Shown piece after piece: positions 25,239 to 34,240 of a stretch of DNA of 64,000 bases (positions within the stretch are counted from its first letter, which is position 1; each line of letters starts with the position of its first letter). The notes below the pieces were generated by a model. The model ran no database searches and was not told the origin of the DNA. It saw only the letters and a list, made by a program, of their open reading frames with translations. The DNA lies in the NCBI GenBank assembly GCA_016712525.1, contig JADJQX010000008.1, forward strand, positions 682,001 to 746,000. The letters run 5' to 3'. A program made the translations under genes and the position numbers. The stretch is from Myxococcales bacterium (GTDB taxonomy: Bacteria; Myxococcota_A; Polyangia; Polyangiales; Polyangiaceae).

Positions 25239-25324
25239 CGCGGGGACGACACGGGCCGGGTCGAGCCGCCCTCGACGCCCGATTCGCTATCGCGCCGACC
25301 GCGCGCTCGGCTACGCTCGGCTTC

Positions 25325-27436
25325 GTGCTCGGCACGCGAACGACCCGTCCCATCGGCGCCGCAGCGCTCCTCGTCACGGCGCTTGGCGTCTTGTGCGGTC
25401 CCACGGCCGCGGCACAGCCCCGGGCGACGCCACCGGAGCCCAACGCCGCGTCGACGAACAGCCCCCAGAACCTTCGAGGCCGGTTCGGCATGGAGGTGCT
25501 CCAGCGCCTCATGCGCTCCAGCTCGCAAGAAGACCGCCTTCGTGCGATCCGGCGCGCGGCCGAACAAGGCACACCCGAGGCCATCGCGCTCGTGGCGTCG
25601 AGCGCCGAGTCGAACCCCCTCATTCGAAACGATCCGAAGGCGCTCCTCGAGGCAGCGCGCGCCCTCGCGCCTCACGCCAAAGAAGACGGACCGCGGACCG
25701 CGCTCGTGAGCATCGTCAACGTCCCGACGAGCGCCGTTCGCCTCCCCCAAGACGACAACGACCCGTTCGCCCGCTTCGACCTCGCGCGGTCGACGGCCGC
25801 CCTCGCGCTCGCGAAATCCGGGGCCGGGCCGGCGGTCGAGGCGCTCCTCGCGGCCATTCGGGTGCAGGGCGTCGGGACCGAGCCTGCCACGCGAGCGCTC
25901 GCTGCGGCCCCCCCGACGACCCTCCGAGGGCTGGGCTCGGCCACGTCGCTCTCCCCCGCCCTGCTCACGGCGGTCGATCGCACCGACGACCTCCGCGCCG
26001 CCGACGTGCTCCTCCTCGCGCTCGGAGGCACGGATCCGAAAGCGAAGGCGGTCGCCCTCGTCGCGCTCGCGCAAAAAGGGGACGTTCGGGCCACGGAGCC
26101 CGCGAGGAAGCTCGTCAAGGATCCCAGCCCATCGCTACGGATCGCAGCCACCCGAGCGCTCGTCGCGCTCGCGACGAAAGACGCGGCCCCGAGCGTGCTC
26201 GCGCTCTTCGGAGACGAGGGCACGGCCACGGTCGCCGTGGAGCTCTCCCCGCTGGTCGAGAACGACGAGGTCGTGAAGGCTCTCGCGGCGCGCGCGAGCT
26301 CTCACCCAATCCCGGCGCGCCGCACCGAGGCGCTGCTCGCGCTCTCGCGTGGCACCTCCCCTGCCGCCGCCAAGGCGCTCGGCGCGCTCGTCCTCGACAA
26401 GTCGATCGAGAGCGAGGTCGCGCATGCGCTCGGTCGCTCCCGGAGCGCCCACGTCGACCCGTGGATCATCGCGATGCTCCGCTCCCCCGAGGTGAAGCGG
26501 CTCGGCGCTCGCGCGTACGTGCTCCGTGTGCTCCGCGGCGCGCCACGGCTCGACGAGGGAGACAGGGCGCTCGCGGCGCTCGCGCGTGACACGTCCCCTG
26601 CGAACCGCGCCGCCGGCGTCTTCGGCCTCGTCGCCACGGGCGCCGAAGGGCCGACGCGATTCCTCGCCGACAACGACCCATCGGTGAGAGCCGCGGCCGC
26701 CATGGGCGCACGCCCACGACTCGACGACGCCCTTCGAGAGCGCATGTTGCGGCTCGCCATCCAAGAGCGCGACGACGCGGCTCGCTCCGCGCTCTTCGGC
26801 GCCCTCGACCGCGGCGACGTGCTGGGTATCGTCCCCACGCCGTTGCTGGTCGATCGCGCCGAGTCGGCGTCTCCCGAGGCCGCGCTCGCGGCGTTCGCCC
26901 TCGCGAGGCGCACGGAGGAGGAACCGTCCGACAAGGTGCGCGCGCTCCTCGAGTCGCGCTCGGCCTCGATTCGCGCGCACGCGCTGCTCGGGCTCGCCGA
27001 GAGCGGCGCCCGAAACGTGTCCGGTCGGCTCGCCACGGCCTACGCGTACGAGCCGGACGAGAGCCAGCGACGGACGCTCGTGCGAGCCCTCGCAGGTCGC
27101 TCCGTCGACGCGTCCGCCAAGGTTCGGCTCGACACGCTCGCTCTGGCGGAGAGCCTCGATCCGAGCCCCGAGGTGCGTTTTCTGGCGAGCCGCGCCCGGC
27201 TCGGCGTCGCTACCCCTGCGGCGCGCGGCGAAGCCGACGAGATCGCGTGGCTCCGCGTGACCGGCCCCGACGGCAAACCTCCGTCCGAACGAGGGTACGC
27301 CGGAGCGCTCTTCACCTCCGAGGGTCGCGTGGTACCCGTCGCGTTCGATCCCGACGGCTACGCGCTCGTCCCCGCCATCCCCCCCGGGCCGACACGGCTC
27401 TTCCTCGCGCCTCGCTTTCCGAAAGACCTCCCATGA
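25325..27436 (+). CDS. Exported HEAT-repeat protein
   Basis: 703 residues from GTG 25325, chosen because it gives a signal peptide (VLGTRTTRPIGAAALLVTALGVLCGPTAAAQ region; core AAALLVTALGVLC). A GTG at 25235, overlapping the previous stop, is an alternative that would add 30 residues. Most of the protein is made of Ala/Leu-rich helical repeats of about 30-40 residues (for example PSLRIAATRALVALATKDAAP and PSVRAAAAMGARPRLDDAL), the HEAT-repeat pattern for protein binding. The last 60 residues (WLRVTGPDGKPPSERGYAGA...) look like a small beta domain. The partner is unknown. Its stop overlaps the xseB ATG (ATGA). Confidence 0.75.
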   Translation: MLGTRTTRPIGAAALLVTALGVLCGPTAAAQPRATPPEPNAASTNSPQNLRGRFGMEVLQRLMRSSSQEDRLRAIRRAAEQGTPEAIALVASSAESNPLIRNDPKALLEAARALAPHAKEDGPRTALVSIVNVPTSAVRLPQDDNDPFARFDLARSTAALALAKSGAGPAVEALLAAIRVQGVGTEPATRALAAAPPTTLRGLGSATSLSPALLTAVDRTDDLRAADVLLLALGGTDPKAKAVALVALAQKGDVRATEPARKLVKDPSPSLRIAATRALVALATKDAAPSVLALFGDEGTATVAVELSPLVENDEVVKALAARASSHPIPARRTEALLALSRGTSPAAAKALGALVLDKSIESEVAHALGRSRSAHVDPWIIAMLRSPEVKRLGARAYVLRVLRGAPRLDEGDRALAALARDTSPANRAAGVFGLVATGAEGPTRFLADNDPSVRAAAAMGARPRLDDALRERMLRLAIQERDDAARSALFGALDRGDVLGIVPTPLLVDRAESASPEAALAAFALARRTEEEPSDKVRALLESRSASIRAHALLGLAESGARNVSGRLATAYAYEPDESQRRTLVRALAGRSVDASAKVRLDTLALAESLDPSPEVRFLASRARLGVATPAARGEADEIAWLRVTGPDGKPPSERGYAGALFTSEGRVVPVAFDPDGYALVPAIPPGPTRLFLAPRFPKDLP

Positions 27437-27708
27437 CCCGCAAGCCTTCGCCTCCCGAGGAGCAAGAGCCAAAGCCCGAGCCGGCCTTCGAGGCCACGAT
27501 GAAGCGCCTCTCCGAAATCGTCGCCAAGCTCGAGAAGGGAGATCTGCCCCTCGAGGAGTCGCTCCGCCTCTTCGAAGAGGGCGTTCGGCTCTCGGCGCAC
27601 TCGCAAGCGACCCTCGACGCCGCGCAGAAACGGGTCGAAGAGCTCCTCTCGGTGGACGACGACGGGCGCACCAAGCGGGCTCGCTTCGAGCTCCGCGACG
27701 ACGAGTGA
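27433..27708 (+). CDS. xseB: Exodeoxyribonuclease VII small subunit
   Basis: 91 residues. The core FEATMKRLSEIVAKLEKGDLPLEESLRLFEEG (seen as FEATMKRLSEIVAKLEKGD and LPLEESLRLFEEGVRL) is the family signature of XseB, which forms helical hairpins that bind the large subunit XseA. XseA is not in this window. The ATG overlaps the HEAT-repeat gene stop by four bases, which fixes the start. It ends facing the SH3 gene. Confidence 0.93.
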   Translation: MTRKPSPPEEQEPKPEPAFEATMKRLSEIVAKLEKGDLPLEESLRLFEEGVRLSAHSQATLDAAQKRVEELLSVDDDGRTKRARFELRDDE

Positions 27709-27716
27709 ACGTCCCC

Positions 27717-27760
27717 AGGGGCGCCGATCGCGCGCGGCGCTACTTGCCGATCGCGCCCCT
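27717..27760. terminator. Long hairpin between convergent xseB and SH3 genes
   Basis: Arms AGGGGCGCCGATCG (27717-27730) and CGATCGCGCCCCT (27748-27760) pair over 13 bases with one bulged C, around a 17-base loop. The right arm lies in the last codons of the SH3 gene. There is no clear T run, so intrinsic termination is uncertain. Confidence 0.4.
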
Positions 27761-28642
27761 GTAGACCCACCCCTCACCTTCGGGGCAGGTCACCTTGAAC
27801 CAGCCGTCGCGAGACGACTGGATCGTCACCTTGGTGCCACGAGGGAGGCGAACGACGACCGCACCGGTCTTCGGAGCGTCGCGCAAGAGGGCCGTCTCCC
27901 ACGTGACGACCGCCGAGCCGGACTCGGCCTTTCCATCGTTGGGCTTGGCGTCCCCCGTCTTGCCGGGGTCGGCCTTGGGCTCGTCCTTCGGGGCCTCGAA
28001 GGTGACCCCGTACGCGACGACGTACCGCGGGTGCTCGTGAGAGAGCCCCTTCAAGACGACCCCGTTGAACTCGGTCCGCATGCACCCGAGGAACGCTTCG
28101 GGGTTCTGCACGGTCGACGATTTGCCGAGGCTCATGTCCATGCGGCCTCCCCCGTAGTCGACGGTGAACACCGCGGAAAGCTTACCCTTTTCGTTGGCCG
28201 CGGCCGCGCACTGGCCGAGGTTCTTGAGGCGCGGCACGGCGACGGCGTCGAACCCCGAGGGGCCGCACTCTTTCGTCCCTTTGCGCGCTTCACCGTCGCT
28301 CGTCTTGCACGAGACGACCGCCCCCGGCCCGACGTTGACCGACACCACGGACGGGGCAGATGGGGGCCGCGCCGAGGCCGACGCGCTCGGGCTCGCAGAG
28401 GGTTTGGTGTTGGGCGCTTGAGCCGAGAGGGGGATCTCGTGGGGGGCTTCGGGCGCCCGCTGGCTCGAGCCCGCCGCAGCTTGGGTCGACTCGGAGGGAG
28501 CGCTCGGACCGAGCTTCACGCCGGTGAGCCGAGGCCACGCGACACCGACCACGAAGCCGATGATCGCGATCGTGCCCACCTTTCCCCACGATGGGGAATC
28601 GTCCTCGGGGACGTCGACGACGACGGGAGCGGGCTTCTTCAT
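27740..28642 (-). CDS. Membrane-anchored protein with C-terminal SH3-like domain
   Basis: 300 residues from the ATG at 28642; a TTG nine bases upstream is possible. One membrane segment (about 19-40, WGKVGTIAIIGFVVGVAWP) follows a short cytoplasmic head. A Pro/Ser/Ala-rich linker leads to a middle region with paired cysteines (VVSCKTSDGE, TKECGP, GQCAAA, GCMRTEF) of unknown family. The last 65 residues form a bacterial SH3 domain (ALLRDAPKTGAVVVRLPRGT, WFKVTCPEGEGWVYRGAI), which often binds cell wall. It is monocistronic, upstream of a hairpin that ends the sigma operon. Confidence 0.65.
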   Translation of the reverse strand: MKKPAPVVVDVPEDDSPSWGKVGTIAIIGFVVGVAWPRLTGVKLGPSAPSESTQAAAGSSQRAPEAPHEIPLSAQAPNTKPSASPSASASARPPSAPSVVSVNVGPGAVVSCKTSDGEARKGTKECGPSGFDAVAVPRLKNLGQCAAAANEKGKLSAVFTVDYGGGRMDMSLGKSSTVQNPEAFLGCMRTEFNGVVLKGLSHEHPRYVVAYGVTFEAPKDEPKADPGKTGDAKPNDGKAESGSAVVTWETALLRDAPKTGAVVVRLPRGTKVTIQSSRDGWFKVTCPEGEGWVYRGAIGK

Positions 28643-28758
28643 CTCTGGCAAAAACCTCGGAGTTCTTCGGCATTACCACGAAGGTACGGGCGAAGGAAAA
28701 TCTCCGGCGAAGACAACGCCGGCCGAGCCCCCCCGAATCCCGCGTTCGAAACACACGA

Positions 28759-28787
28759 GGCCCGCACCCCTGACGAGCGTGCGGGCC
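28759..28787 (-). terminator. Hairpin terminator after the ECF sigma operon
   Basis: Perfect 9-base arms GGCCCGCAC (28759-28767) and GTGCGGGCC (28779-28787) with an 11-base loop. It lies 20 bases beyond the stop at 28808; on the minus strand it is followed by a T-rich stretch (TCGTGTGTTTC), consistent with intrinsic termination. Confidence 0.6.
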
Positions 28788-28807
28788 CCATCGCGAACGA
28801 CCTTGGC

Positions 28808-29284
28808 CTAGCGGAGCGTGATCGCCAGGACCAGGTTGCCACCTTGGTACGACTGCCCGGCCACGAAGAAGGTCTGCCCGACCGAAGCCGATACCCGAAG
28901 GAGCTTCAAGAACGAGTTCCCGTCGGCTTGGCTTATCGACGCCGAGACGTCGTGGCGGTTGTCGGGGGTGAGCCCGGCGTACGAAACCTGGAGGCTTCGG
29001 CCGTTGGGGAGCTTCACCGAGCCGTTCTTGCCCGACTCGAGCTCGAGGGTCTGTTTGTCGAGGAGCTTGTAGGTGTTGAAGGCGCTGAATGGCGGCTCTT
29101 TGAGGCGCGAGACGTCGCCGATACGAGCGTCGTACGAGCCTGGCTCGGGCCCCTTCGTGGCGTGGATCACCATGACCTCCGCTTTCACCTTCGAGGGCGC
29201 GCCGGCTACGGCCACCCCCGACACGAGCGCCGCCGACGCGAACAGCGCGGCCGAGAGTACGTTCCTGCGGGTCATCGCACGCAT
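28808..29284 (-). CDS. Exported protein of unknown function in the ECF sigma operon
   Basis: 158 residues. The start at 29284 is supported by AAGGAG seven bases upstream and by sharing one base with the anti-sigma stop (TGATG). The signal peptide is NVLSAALFASAALVSGVAVAGA. The mature part is a small beta-rich domain (KAEVMVIHATKGP, FNTYKLLDKQTLEL, GRSLQVSYAGL, GGNLVLAITLR) with no cysteines. No family is recognised. Coupling to the sigma/anti-sigma pair suggests it is either a target or a signal sensor of that system. A terminator hairpin follows. Confidence 0.65.
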   Translation of the reverse strand: MRAMTRRNVLSAALFASAALVSGVAVAGAPSKVKAEVMVIHATKGPEPGSYDARIGDVSRLKEPPFSAFNTYKLLDKQTLELESGKNGSVKLPNGRSLQVSYAGLTPDNRHDVSASISQADGNSFLKLLRVSASVGQTFFVAGQSYQGGNLVLAITLR

Positions 29285-29820
29285 CAAGGGGCTCCTTTGT
29301 CGTCGATCCACACGACGACGCTCGAGGCGGCGTTGCCTCCCGAGGCCGGCAGGTAAAACACGGAGACGTTCGAGTCGTCGTTCGAGTCGATGCTGGACAC
29401 CTCGACGCCGCGATCTTGCCCGGCCTGCGCCAGTTCGGCCTTACCGGGCTCGGCGTTGCGTCCGCGCAAGAACAAGATGCCCGCGGCCGCCATGGCGAGC
29501 GCTCCGACCACCACGACCATCTGCGAGCGCTTGGCCCGGCGATCGCGCGCGGCGGCGAGGCTCGACACCGCAGCGGCCGGCCGCGCCGAGGGCTCGGCGT
29601 CGATCTTGGCGAAGATGGCGTCCGTGAGGTCGACCTCGGGGAGAGGCTCGAGCGCGACAGCGGCGCGTGCGGCGTGGGTCAAGACGCCGAGAGACGACAC
29701 GAACTCGCGGGCATGGGCGCTCTCGTCGAGCACACGCTCGGCCTCCGCGAGCTCGTCGCCATCGAGCTCGCCATCGGCATACGCCTGGAGCATGAGGAGA
29801 GTGGTCATCGGAAGGCTCAT
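29284..29820 (-). CDS. Anti-sigma factor-like single-pass membrane protein
   Basis: 178 residues. The N-terminal 60 residues (LQAYADGELDGDELAEAERVL, ARAAVALE) match the anti-sigma domain fold in spacing but lack the His-x3-Cys-x2-Cys zinc motif of many family members. A membrane span sits at about residues 100-117 (VVVVGALAMAAAGILFL), followed by an outer domain ending NAASSVVVWIDDKGAP. The ATG overlaps the sigma stop by four bases. It should hold the ECF sigma at the membrane until a signal releases it. Confidence 0.75.
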   Translation of the reverse strand: MSLPMTTLLMLQAYADGELDGDELAEAERVLDESAHAREFVSSLGVLTHAARAAVALEPLPEVDLTDAIFAKIDAEPSARPAAAVSSLAAARDRRAKRSQMVVVVGALAMAAAGILFLRGRNAEPGKAELAQAGQDRGVEVSSIDSNDDSNVSVFYLPASGGNAASSVVVWIDDKGAP

Positions 29821-30707
29821 GGGGTGCCTCGCTCGTCGTCGTCGGAGGCGTCCGACTCGGGTTCGTCCGCCGGCTCGGCGGCAGCGTCGTCTTCGTTGCG
29901 GCCTCGGATGGGGCCGTCGACCTGCTCGCCGTAACAATCGGCGAGGGCCTTCTGGAGCTTCTGTCGGGCGTGGAAGAGGCGGCTCATGATCGTGCCCTTC
30001 GACACGTTCATGGCCTGCGCCATCTCCTCGTAGCTGAGCCCTTCGATCTCGCGCATCACGATGACCCCCCGGTGGTAGGGAGGGAGGGCATCGAGCGCCA
30101 CCTTGAGGCGTGCGGCGATCTCACGACGGCGAACCACGTCGATCGGGTCGGCCCCGTCGATTCGGGCGACGAGCGGGTACTCCGAGTCGCGGGCGTCGTC
30201 CGCGTCGACCCGGGACGGCTCGAGCTCGACGAGCTGGCGACCAGGCTTTCGAATGAGGTCGATGCTGAGGTTCGTGATGATGCGGTAGAGCCACGTGAAG
30301 AACGACGAACCGCCTTGGAAGGTCCCGAGGCCCTTGTACACGCGGAGGAACGCGTCTTGGACGAGCTCCCGAGCGTCATTTTCGTCGCGGACGAGAGAGA
30401 GCGCGATGGCGAACGCACGGCGTTGGTGCCGTTCGACGAGCCGTCGAAAGGCAACCTTGTCTCCGTTTTGCGCGCGCGCGATGAGCTCACGATCTTCCTC
30501 GGCTTCCTTGATGCGGGCTAACTTGGCGTTGGACGCATCGGGAGAGCCGGTATTCAGGGGCCGTGCCGGCATGTTGGGCCGAGGGCGCACCTCGCCCGTC
30601 GCCTCGGGCGCCTGGCCGTCGTTCGCCGCCGGGCCGTCCGGGCGCACGGAGCCGCGTCGCGGGCCTTCCCCGGGGGACTCGGGGCTCTCCGGAGGCATCG
30701 CCGTCAT
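29817..30707 (-). CDS. ECF-family RNA polymerase sigma factor (RpoE-like)
   Basis: 296 residues from the ATG at 30707; a TTG 15 bases upstream is possible. A disordered Pro-rich head of about 65 residues precedes region 2 (VAFRRLVERHQRRAFAIALS, DARELVQDAFLRVYKGLGTF, SSFFTWLYRIITNLSIDLIR) and region 4 (LPPYHRGVIVMREIEGLSYEE, KGTIMSRLFHARQKLQKAL). An acidic tail follows. The region 2 and 4 layout is typical of ECF sigmas that answer envelope signals. It heads a three-gene operon with its anti-sigma and an exported protein. Confidence 0.9.
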   Translation of the reverse strand: MTAMPPESPESPGEGPRRGSVRPDGPAANDGQAPEATGEVRPRPNMPARPLNTGSPDASNAKLARIKEAEEDRELIARAQNGDKVAFRRLVERHQRRAFAIALSLVRDENDARELVQDAFLRVYKGLGTFQGGSSFFTWLYRIITNLSIDLIRKPGRQLVELEPSRVDADDARDSEYPLVARIDGADPIDVVRRREIAARLKVALDALPPYHRGVIVMREIEGLSYEEMAQAMNVSKGTIMSRLFHARQKLQKALADCYGEQVDGPIRGRNEDDAAAEPADEPESDASDDDERGTP

Positions 30708-30952
30708 GGACCGGTACTCCAAGGTAGTACGTTTTCGCCGCGCACCACCGAAATCGTCATCGGCCGGTGCCTCCCACGTGAAGGGCGATGTGTGCGAACC
30801 GCCGCACGAACGAAAGACGCGGCGGGCTCACGGAGAACCGTGAGGCCTCGCCGCGACGTAGCAGCCCGTTGACGTTTTCCCGTCCCCCGTCGGCGGGCGC
30901 GGACGTCGAACGGCCTCGGTCCGAAAATCGACAGGGCTGCTGCTAGGGCCGA

Positions 30953-31228
30953 TCAGTGCTTCTTCGTGAGCTCGACGTAGCGCATACGAACGTCGAACAG
31001 GACCTGGCTGAGGAGACGCTCCTCGTCGCCCGTCAGGTTGCCCTTGGTCTTCTCTTCGAGGAGGCCCAGAAGGTCGATGTTCTGCTTCGCGAGGGGGAGG
31101 TTCTTCTCGATCCGCCCGTCCTCGGGGTGGGGAGCCTCGCCGAGGTGCATGAGCGCCGAATGGCTCACCGAGAGCACGAACGTCGCGAAATCGATGTGGG
31201 GGAGCTCCTGCTCCGCGTCGGACGCCAC
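30953..31228 (-). CDS. DUF1844 domain-containing protein
   Basis: 91 residues. The sequence follows the DUF1844 pattern: IDFATFVLSVSHSALMHLGE, then DGRIEKNLPLAKQNIDLLGL and LTGDEERLLSQVLFDVRMRY. The family is small, soluble and of unknown function, and is often encoded near translation or cell wall genes. It begins three bases after the stop of the 81-codon gene upstream, so both are in one operon. Confidence 0.85.
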   Translation of the reverse strand: MASDAEQELPHIDFATFVLSVSHSALMHLGEAPHPEDGRIEKNLPLAKQNIDLLGLLEEKTKGNLTGDEERLLSQVLFDVRMRYVELTKKH

Positions 31229-31231
31229 GGC

Positions 31232-31477
31232 TCAGCCGGGCTCGGAGGCGGGGGTCTCGCCTTCGTCGCCGTCGCCGTCGTCCTCGTCCTCGTCGTCGGC
31301 CTCTTCGGGCTGGGCGAGCGCGGGCTGGGCGAGCGAGACCGGCTCGGCCGCGTCCGCGAGGTCGGGGAGACCGGTGAGGAACTTCTCGACGTCCTTCTCG
31401 GAGAGGGCCCCACTCTTCAGGTGGCGGTCGCGGACACGGATGTCGAGATCGAAAGCGGACATCGTCTTCTGGCTCAT
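31232..31477 (-). CDS. Small acidic hypothetical protein
   Basis: 81 residues. The first half (MSAFDLDIRVRDRHLKSGAL, EKDVEKFLTGLPDLAD) is ordered and charged; the last 35 residues are almost all Asp, Glu, Ala and Pro. It lies just before the DUF1844 gene with a three-base gap. No family is recognised, but co-occurrence with DUF1844 suggests a joint role. Confidence 0.6.
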   Translation of the reverse strand: MSQKTMSAFDLDIRVRDRHLKSGALSEKDVEKFLTGLPDLADAAEPVSLAQPALAQPEEADDEDEDDGDGDEGETPASEPG

Positions 31478-31571
31478 GGGGTTCTCAAACCTTTCTACGG
31501 GCAGCGCCTTGGCCTAGCGAACCAGGGCGTGAATGGCAACGACCTCGCGCGGCCGAAGCGTGAACACTCGT

Positions 31572-32135
31572 TCAGTTCGTGAGCTTTTTTCCGAGCTGCA
31601 CGAGGTCGGCGTCGTGGCCGCAGTCGGGACCGTGGACGTGGTGGGCGTCCTCCGAGTCCTCGAGCTCGCGGGCCGCGTCCTCGATCTCTTCGGCGGTCGC
31701 GGCGCGCAGCTCGACGACCGTGATGGCGTACGAGAGATCGACCCCCGCGAGCGGGTGGTTCGCGTCGACGACGACGTGATCGTCGTGGACCTCGACGACG
31801 TGCATGGAGGCCTCCTCGCCGTCCGGAGACTCGGCGACGAGCTCGTCGCCCACGACGACGGCCTTCGGGTCGGGCAGCTCTCCGCGATCGACCTCGAGCA
31901 CGAGCTCCTCGTCGTACTCGCCGAACGCCTCGGCGGCGGGGACCGCGATCTCCCGCGATTCGCCCTGCTTCATGCCCACGAGGCGCGCCTCGAGCCCTGG
32001 CACGAGCATGCCGTACCCATGCACGTACCGAATGGGCTCGCCCTCGCCTTCGTCGCTCCGGTCGACGATCTCGCCTTCGGCGTCGCGGAGGATGTAGTCG
32101 AGGACGACGAACGCGTTCGTTTGGATGCTGTCCAT
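31572..32135 (-). CDS. slyD: FKBP-type peptidyl-prolyl isomerase, SlyD type
   Basis: 187 residues. The FKBP core with an inserted flap is visible: NAFVVLDYILRDAEGEIVD, PIRYVHGYGMLVPGLEARLVG (quoted in halves PIRYVHGYGM and LVPGLEARLVG), GEYDEELVLEVDR, and DANHPLAGVDLSYAITVVEL near residue 125. The C-terminus carries a short metal-binding type tail HHVHGPDCGHD, as in SlyD. It is a cytoplasmic prolyl isomerase and chaperone, often serving metalloenzyme maturation. The gene starts 95 bases before the acidic-protein gene and may share its transcript. Confidence 0.88.
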   Translation of the reverse strand: MDSIQTNAFVVLDYILRDAEGEIVDRSDEGEGEPIRYVHGYGMLVPGLEARLVGMKQGESREIAVPAAEAFGEYDEELVLEVDRGELPDPKAVVVGDELVAESPDGEEASMHVVEVHDDHVVVDANHPLAGVDLSYAITVVELRAATAEEIEDAARELEDSEDAHHVHGPDCGHDADLVQLGKKLTN

Positions 32136-32260
32136 GATGCGCCGCCTTTACCGCGCTTTCCTGGAAAAGGCGAAGGGGCACCGCGGAAATCGGCGCCCCT
32201 TGGCGAGTGAGCCCCGGGGAGCTCGAACGGGGTGAGATCGGTCGGCCCTCCCGCGACCCT

Positions 32261-34240
32261 TCAGAGGTCGTCGGGGGACGCGATCTTCCCGAGCACGGCG
32301 CTCGCCGCGACGACGAGGGGGCTCGCGAGGTACACCTTCCCAGGGCCGCTTCGGCCAGGGAAATTCCGGTTGATCGCGCTCACGGTCACCTGCTCGGGCG
32401 AGTCGCTCACGCCGGGGCCGGCCTTGATGCATGCCCCGCACGACGGGTCGACGAGCTCGGCGCCGGCGTCGGCGAAGATCGTGAGGTAGCCCTTCTGCTC
32501 GGCGTAGCGCCGGATGTCCTGCGAGCCGAACTGGATGTAGAGGTGCACGCCGTCTTTCACGCGCTTTCCCTTGGCGAGCGCGGCTTTGAGCACCTCGGCG
32601 TACATGTCCATGTCGGCCTTCTTGCCGCCGGTGCACGAGCCGCCGTACGCGATCTGGATCGCGACCTCGCGCCCTTCGACCTGCTCGAGCGCCTCGAGGG
32701 GCACGCCGTTGCGAGGATCGCCGGGGGTCGCCACCATCGGGCGGATCGCGGAGAGATCGACCTCGAAGGTCGCGAGGTAGGACGCGCCCTCGTCGGCCCG
32801 GACGATGCGCGCGCGGACGTCTTCGGCGGAGAGACCGCGTTGAGCGACGAGGTAGTCGACCACGACCTCGTCGGCCTCGATGATGCCGGTGAAGCCCCCC
32901 GCCTCGACCGCCATGTTCGTGAGGGTCGCGCGCTCGTCGAGCGAGAGGCCGCGGACGCCGTCCCCCGCGAACTCGAGCACCTTGCCGATGCCCGCGCCGG
33001 ACTTGAAGAACTCCTGCGAGAGGATGTGGAGCATCACGTCCTTGGCGCAGACGCCCGGAGAGAGCTTGCCCGTGAGGACGAACCGCGCGGTCTCGGGGAC
33101 CGTGACACGAACGTCCCTCGTGAGCCAGGCGTTGGCCATGTCGGTCGAGCCGACCCCGAACGCGAAACATCCGAGCGCGCCCGCCATGCACGTGTGCGAG
33201 TCGGTGCCGATGACGAGCTGGCCCGGGAGCGCGATCTCCTCGATGACCTTGTTGTGGCAGATGGCCTCCGAGCCGACGAGCTTCCCCTCGCGGACGACCT
33301 CGCCGTAGAGCCTCACGCCCTGCCTCTTCGTAAACGACTCTTGGACCGTCGCGAGCTCCTCGGCCTGCTCCTTGAGGCCCATGTCGCGGTGAGCCTTGGG
33401 CATGACCAAATCGAGGAACGTGAGGTGGTCACGGAACGCGAACACGCTCTCGGGCTCGGTGACCTTCGCGTCCTTGCCCATCTCCTTCACGAACAAGGAC
33501 TCGGCCATCGGCGTCACGTACTCGTGGCTGAAGCGCACGTCGGTCCGGGCGAAGAACGCGTCTCCGGGGGTGACGGCGGGCACGCCGACCGCGCCCGACT
33601 TGGCGTCGACGATCGCGTGGGAAGCCAGGATTTTCTCGCACAGCGTGAGCTTGCGCGGGGCCGTCTCGATCTTCGGAGGCGAGACCGCTCCGGCGAGGCG
33701 AGCGCGGTTGTAGGCGAAGAGGCCCCCGTGCTCGACGATCCCGGCGCTGATCGGGTCGAGCCCCTTCGTGAACTCGCTCATGGGGATCGCCTCACCCCGC
33801 TCGATGCGTGGGATGAGCGAGAAATCGGTGCTCGTGAGGAGGCCGATGTTCTGCGCGTTCTGGCGGTAGATCTTCTCGATGCTCTTCGCGATGACGAGCC
33901 GGACGCCGCAGACGAGCTCGCTGTAGGGCGCCGTCTCGCGGCTCGAGCCGCACCCCTTGGAGATGCCGCTCACGATGACGCCGAACCCGCCGTTCTTGAT
34001 GGAATCTTTGAGGATTTTGCCGCCCCGAAGGCCGACGAGGCAGTACCGGCCGAGCGTCTCGTCGTAGTAGTAACAGACCCACCCGGGGGTAAGCTCGTCG
34101 GTCGAGATGTTCGACACGAGCGGGCGGTCCGCGTCGAACGCGAGCGACTTTCCCGCGAGCTGCTCGGCGAGGAGCTCCTGGTCCTCGGTGACGTACAGAA
34201 TCCGACCTTCGATTTTGACCGCGTTCTCGGGTGCCGACAT
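32261..34240 (-). CDS. Aconitase-family dehydratase with swivel domain fused at the N-terminus
   Basis: 659 residues. Residues about 40-165 form the small-subunit swivel domain (SNISTDELTPGWVCYYYDE, GFGVIVSGISKGCGSSRETAP, RQNAQNIGLLTSTDF). The rest is the large catalytic part, with HNKVIEE, VIGTDSHTCMAGALG and the three iron-sulfur ligands C536 (YGGSCTGG) and C601/C604 (DPSCGACI). All are intact, so a [4Fe-4S] dehydratase is expected. 3-Isopropylmalate dehydratase or aconitase/homoaconitase are candidates. Normal LeuC and LeuD are separate proteins, and AcnA has the swivel at the C-terminus; here the order is swivel first, as in AcnB but without its helical N-domain. Confidence 0.85.
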   Translation of the reverse strand: MSAPENAVKIEGRILYVTEDQELLAEQLAGKSLAFDADRPLVSNISTDELTPGWVCYYYDETLGRYCLVGLRGGKILKDSIKNGGFGVIVSGISKGCGSSRETAPYSELVCGVRLVIAKSIEKIYRQNAQNIGLLTSTDFSLIPRIERGEAIPMSEFTKGLDPISAGIVEHGGLFAYNRARLAGAVSPPKIETAPRKLTLCEKILASHAIVDAKSGAVGVPAVTPGDAFFARTDVRFSHEYVTPMAESLFVKEMGKDAKVTEPESVFAFRDHLTFLDLVMPKAHRDMGLKEQAEELATVQESFTKRQGVRLYGEVVREGKLVGSEAICHNKVIEEIALPGQLVIGTDSHTCMAGALGCFAFGVGSTDMANAWLTRDVRVTVPETARFVLTGKLSPGVCAKDVMLHILSQEFFKSGAGIGKVLEFAGDGVRGLSLDERATLTNMAVEAGGFTGIIEADEVVVDYLVAQRGLSAEDVRARIVRADEGASYLATFEVDLSAIRPMVATPGDPRNGVPLEALEQVEGREVAIQIAYGGSCTGGKKADMDMYAEVLKAALAKGKRVKDGVHLYIQFGSQDIRRYAEQKGYLTIFADAGAELVDPSCGACIKAGPGVSDSPEQVTVSAINRNFPGRSGPGKVYLASPLVVAASAVLGKIASPDDL

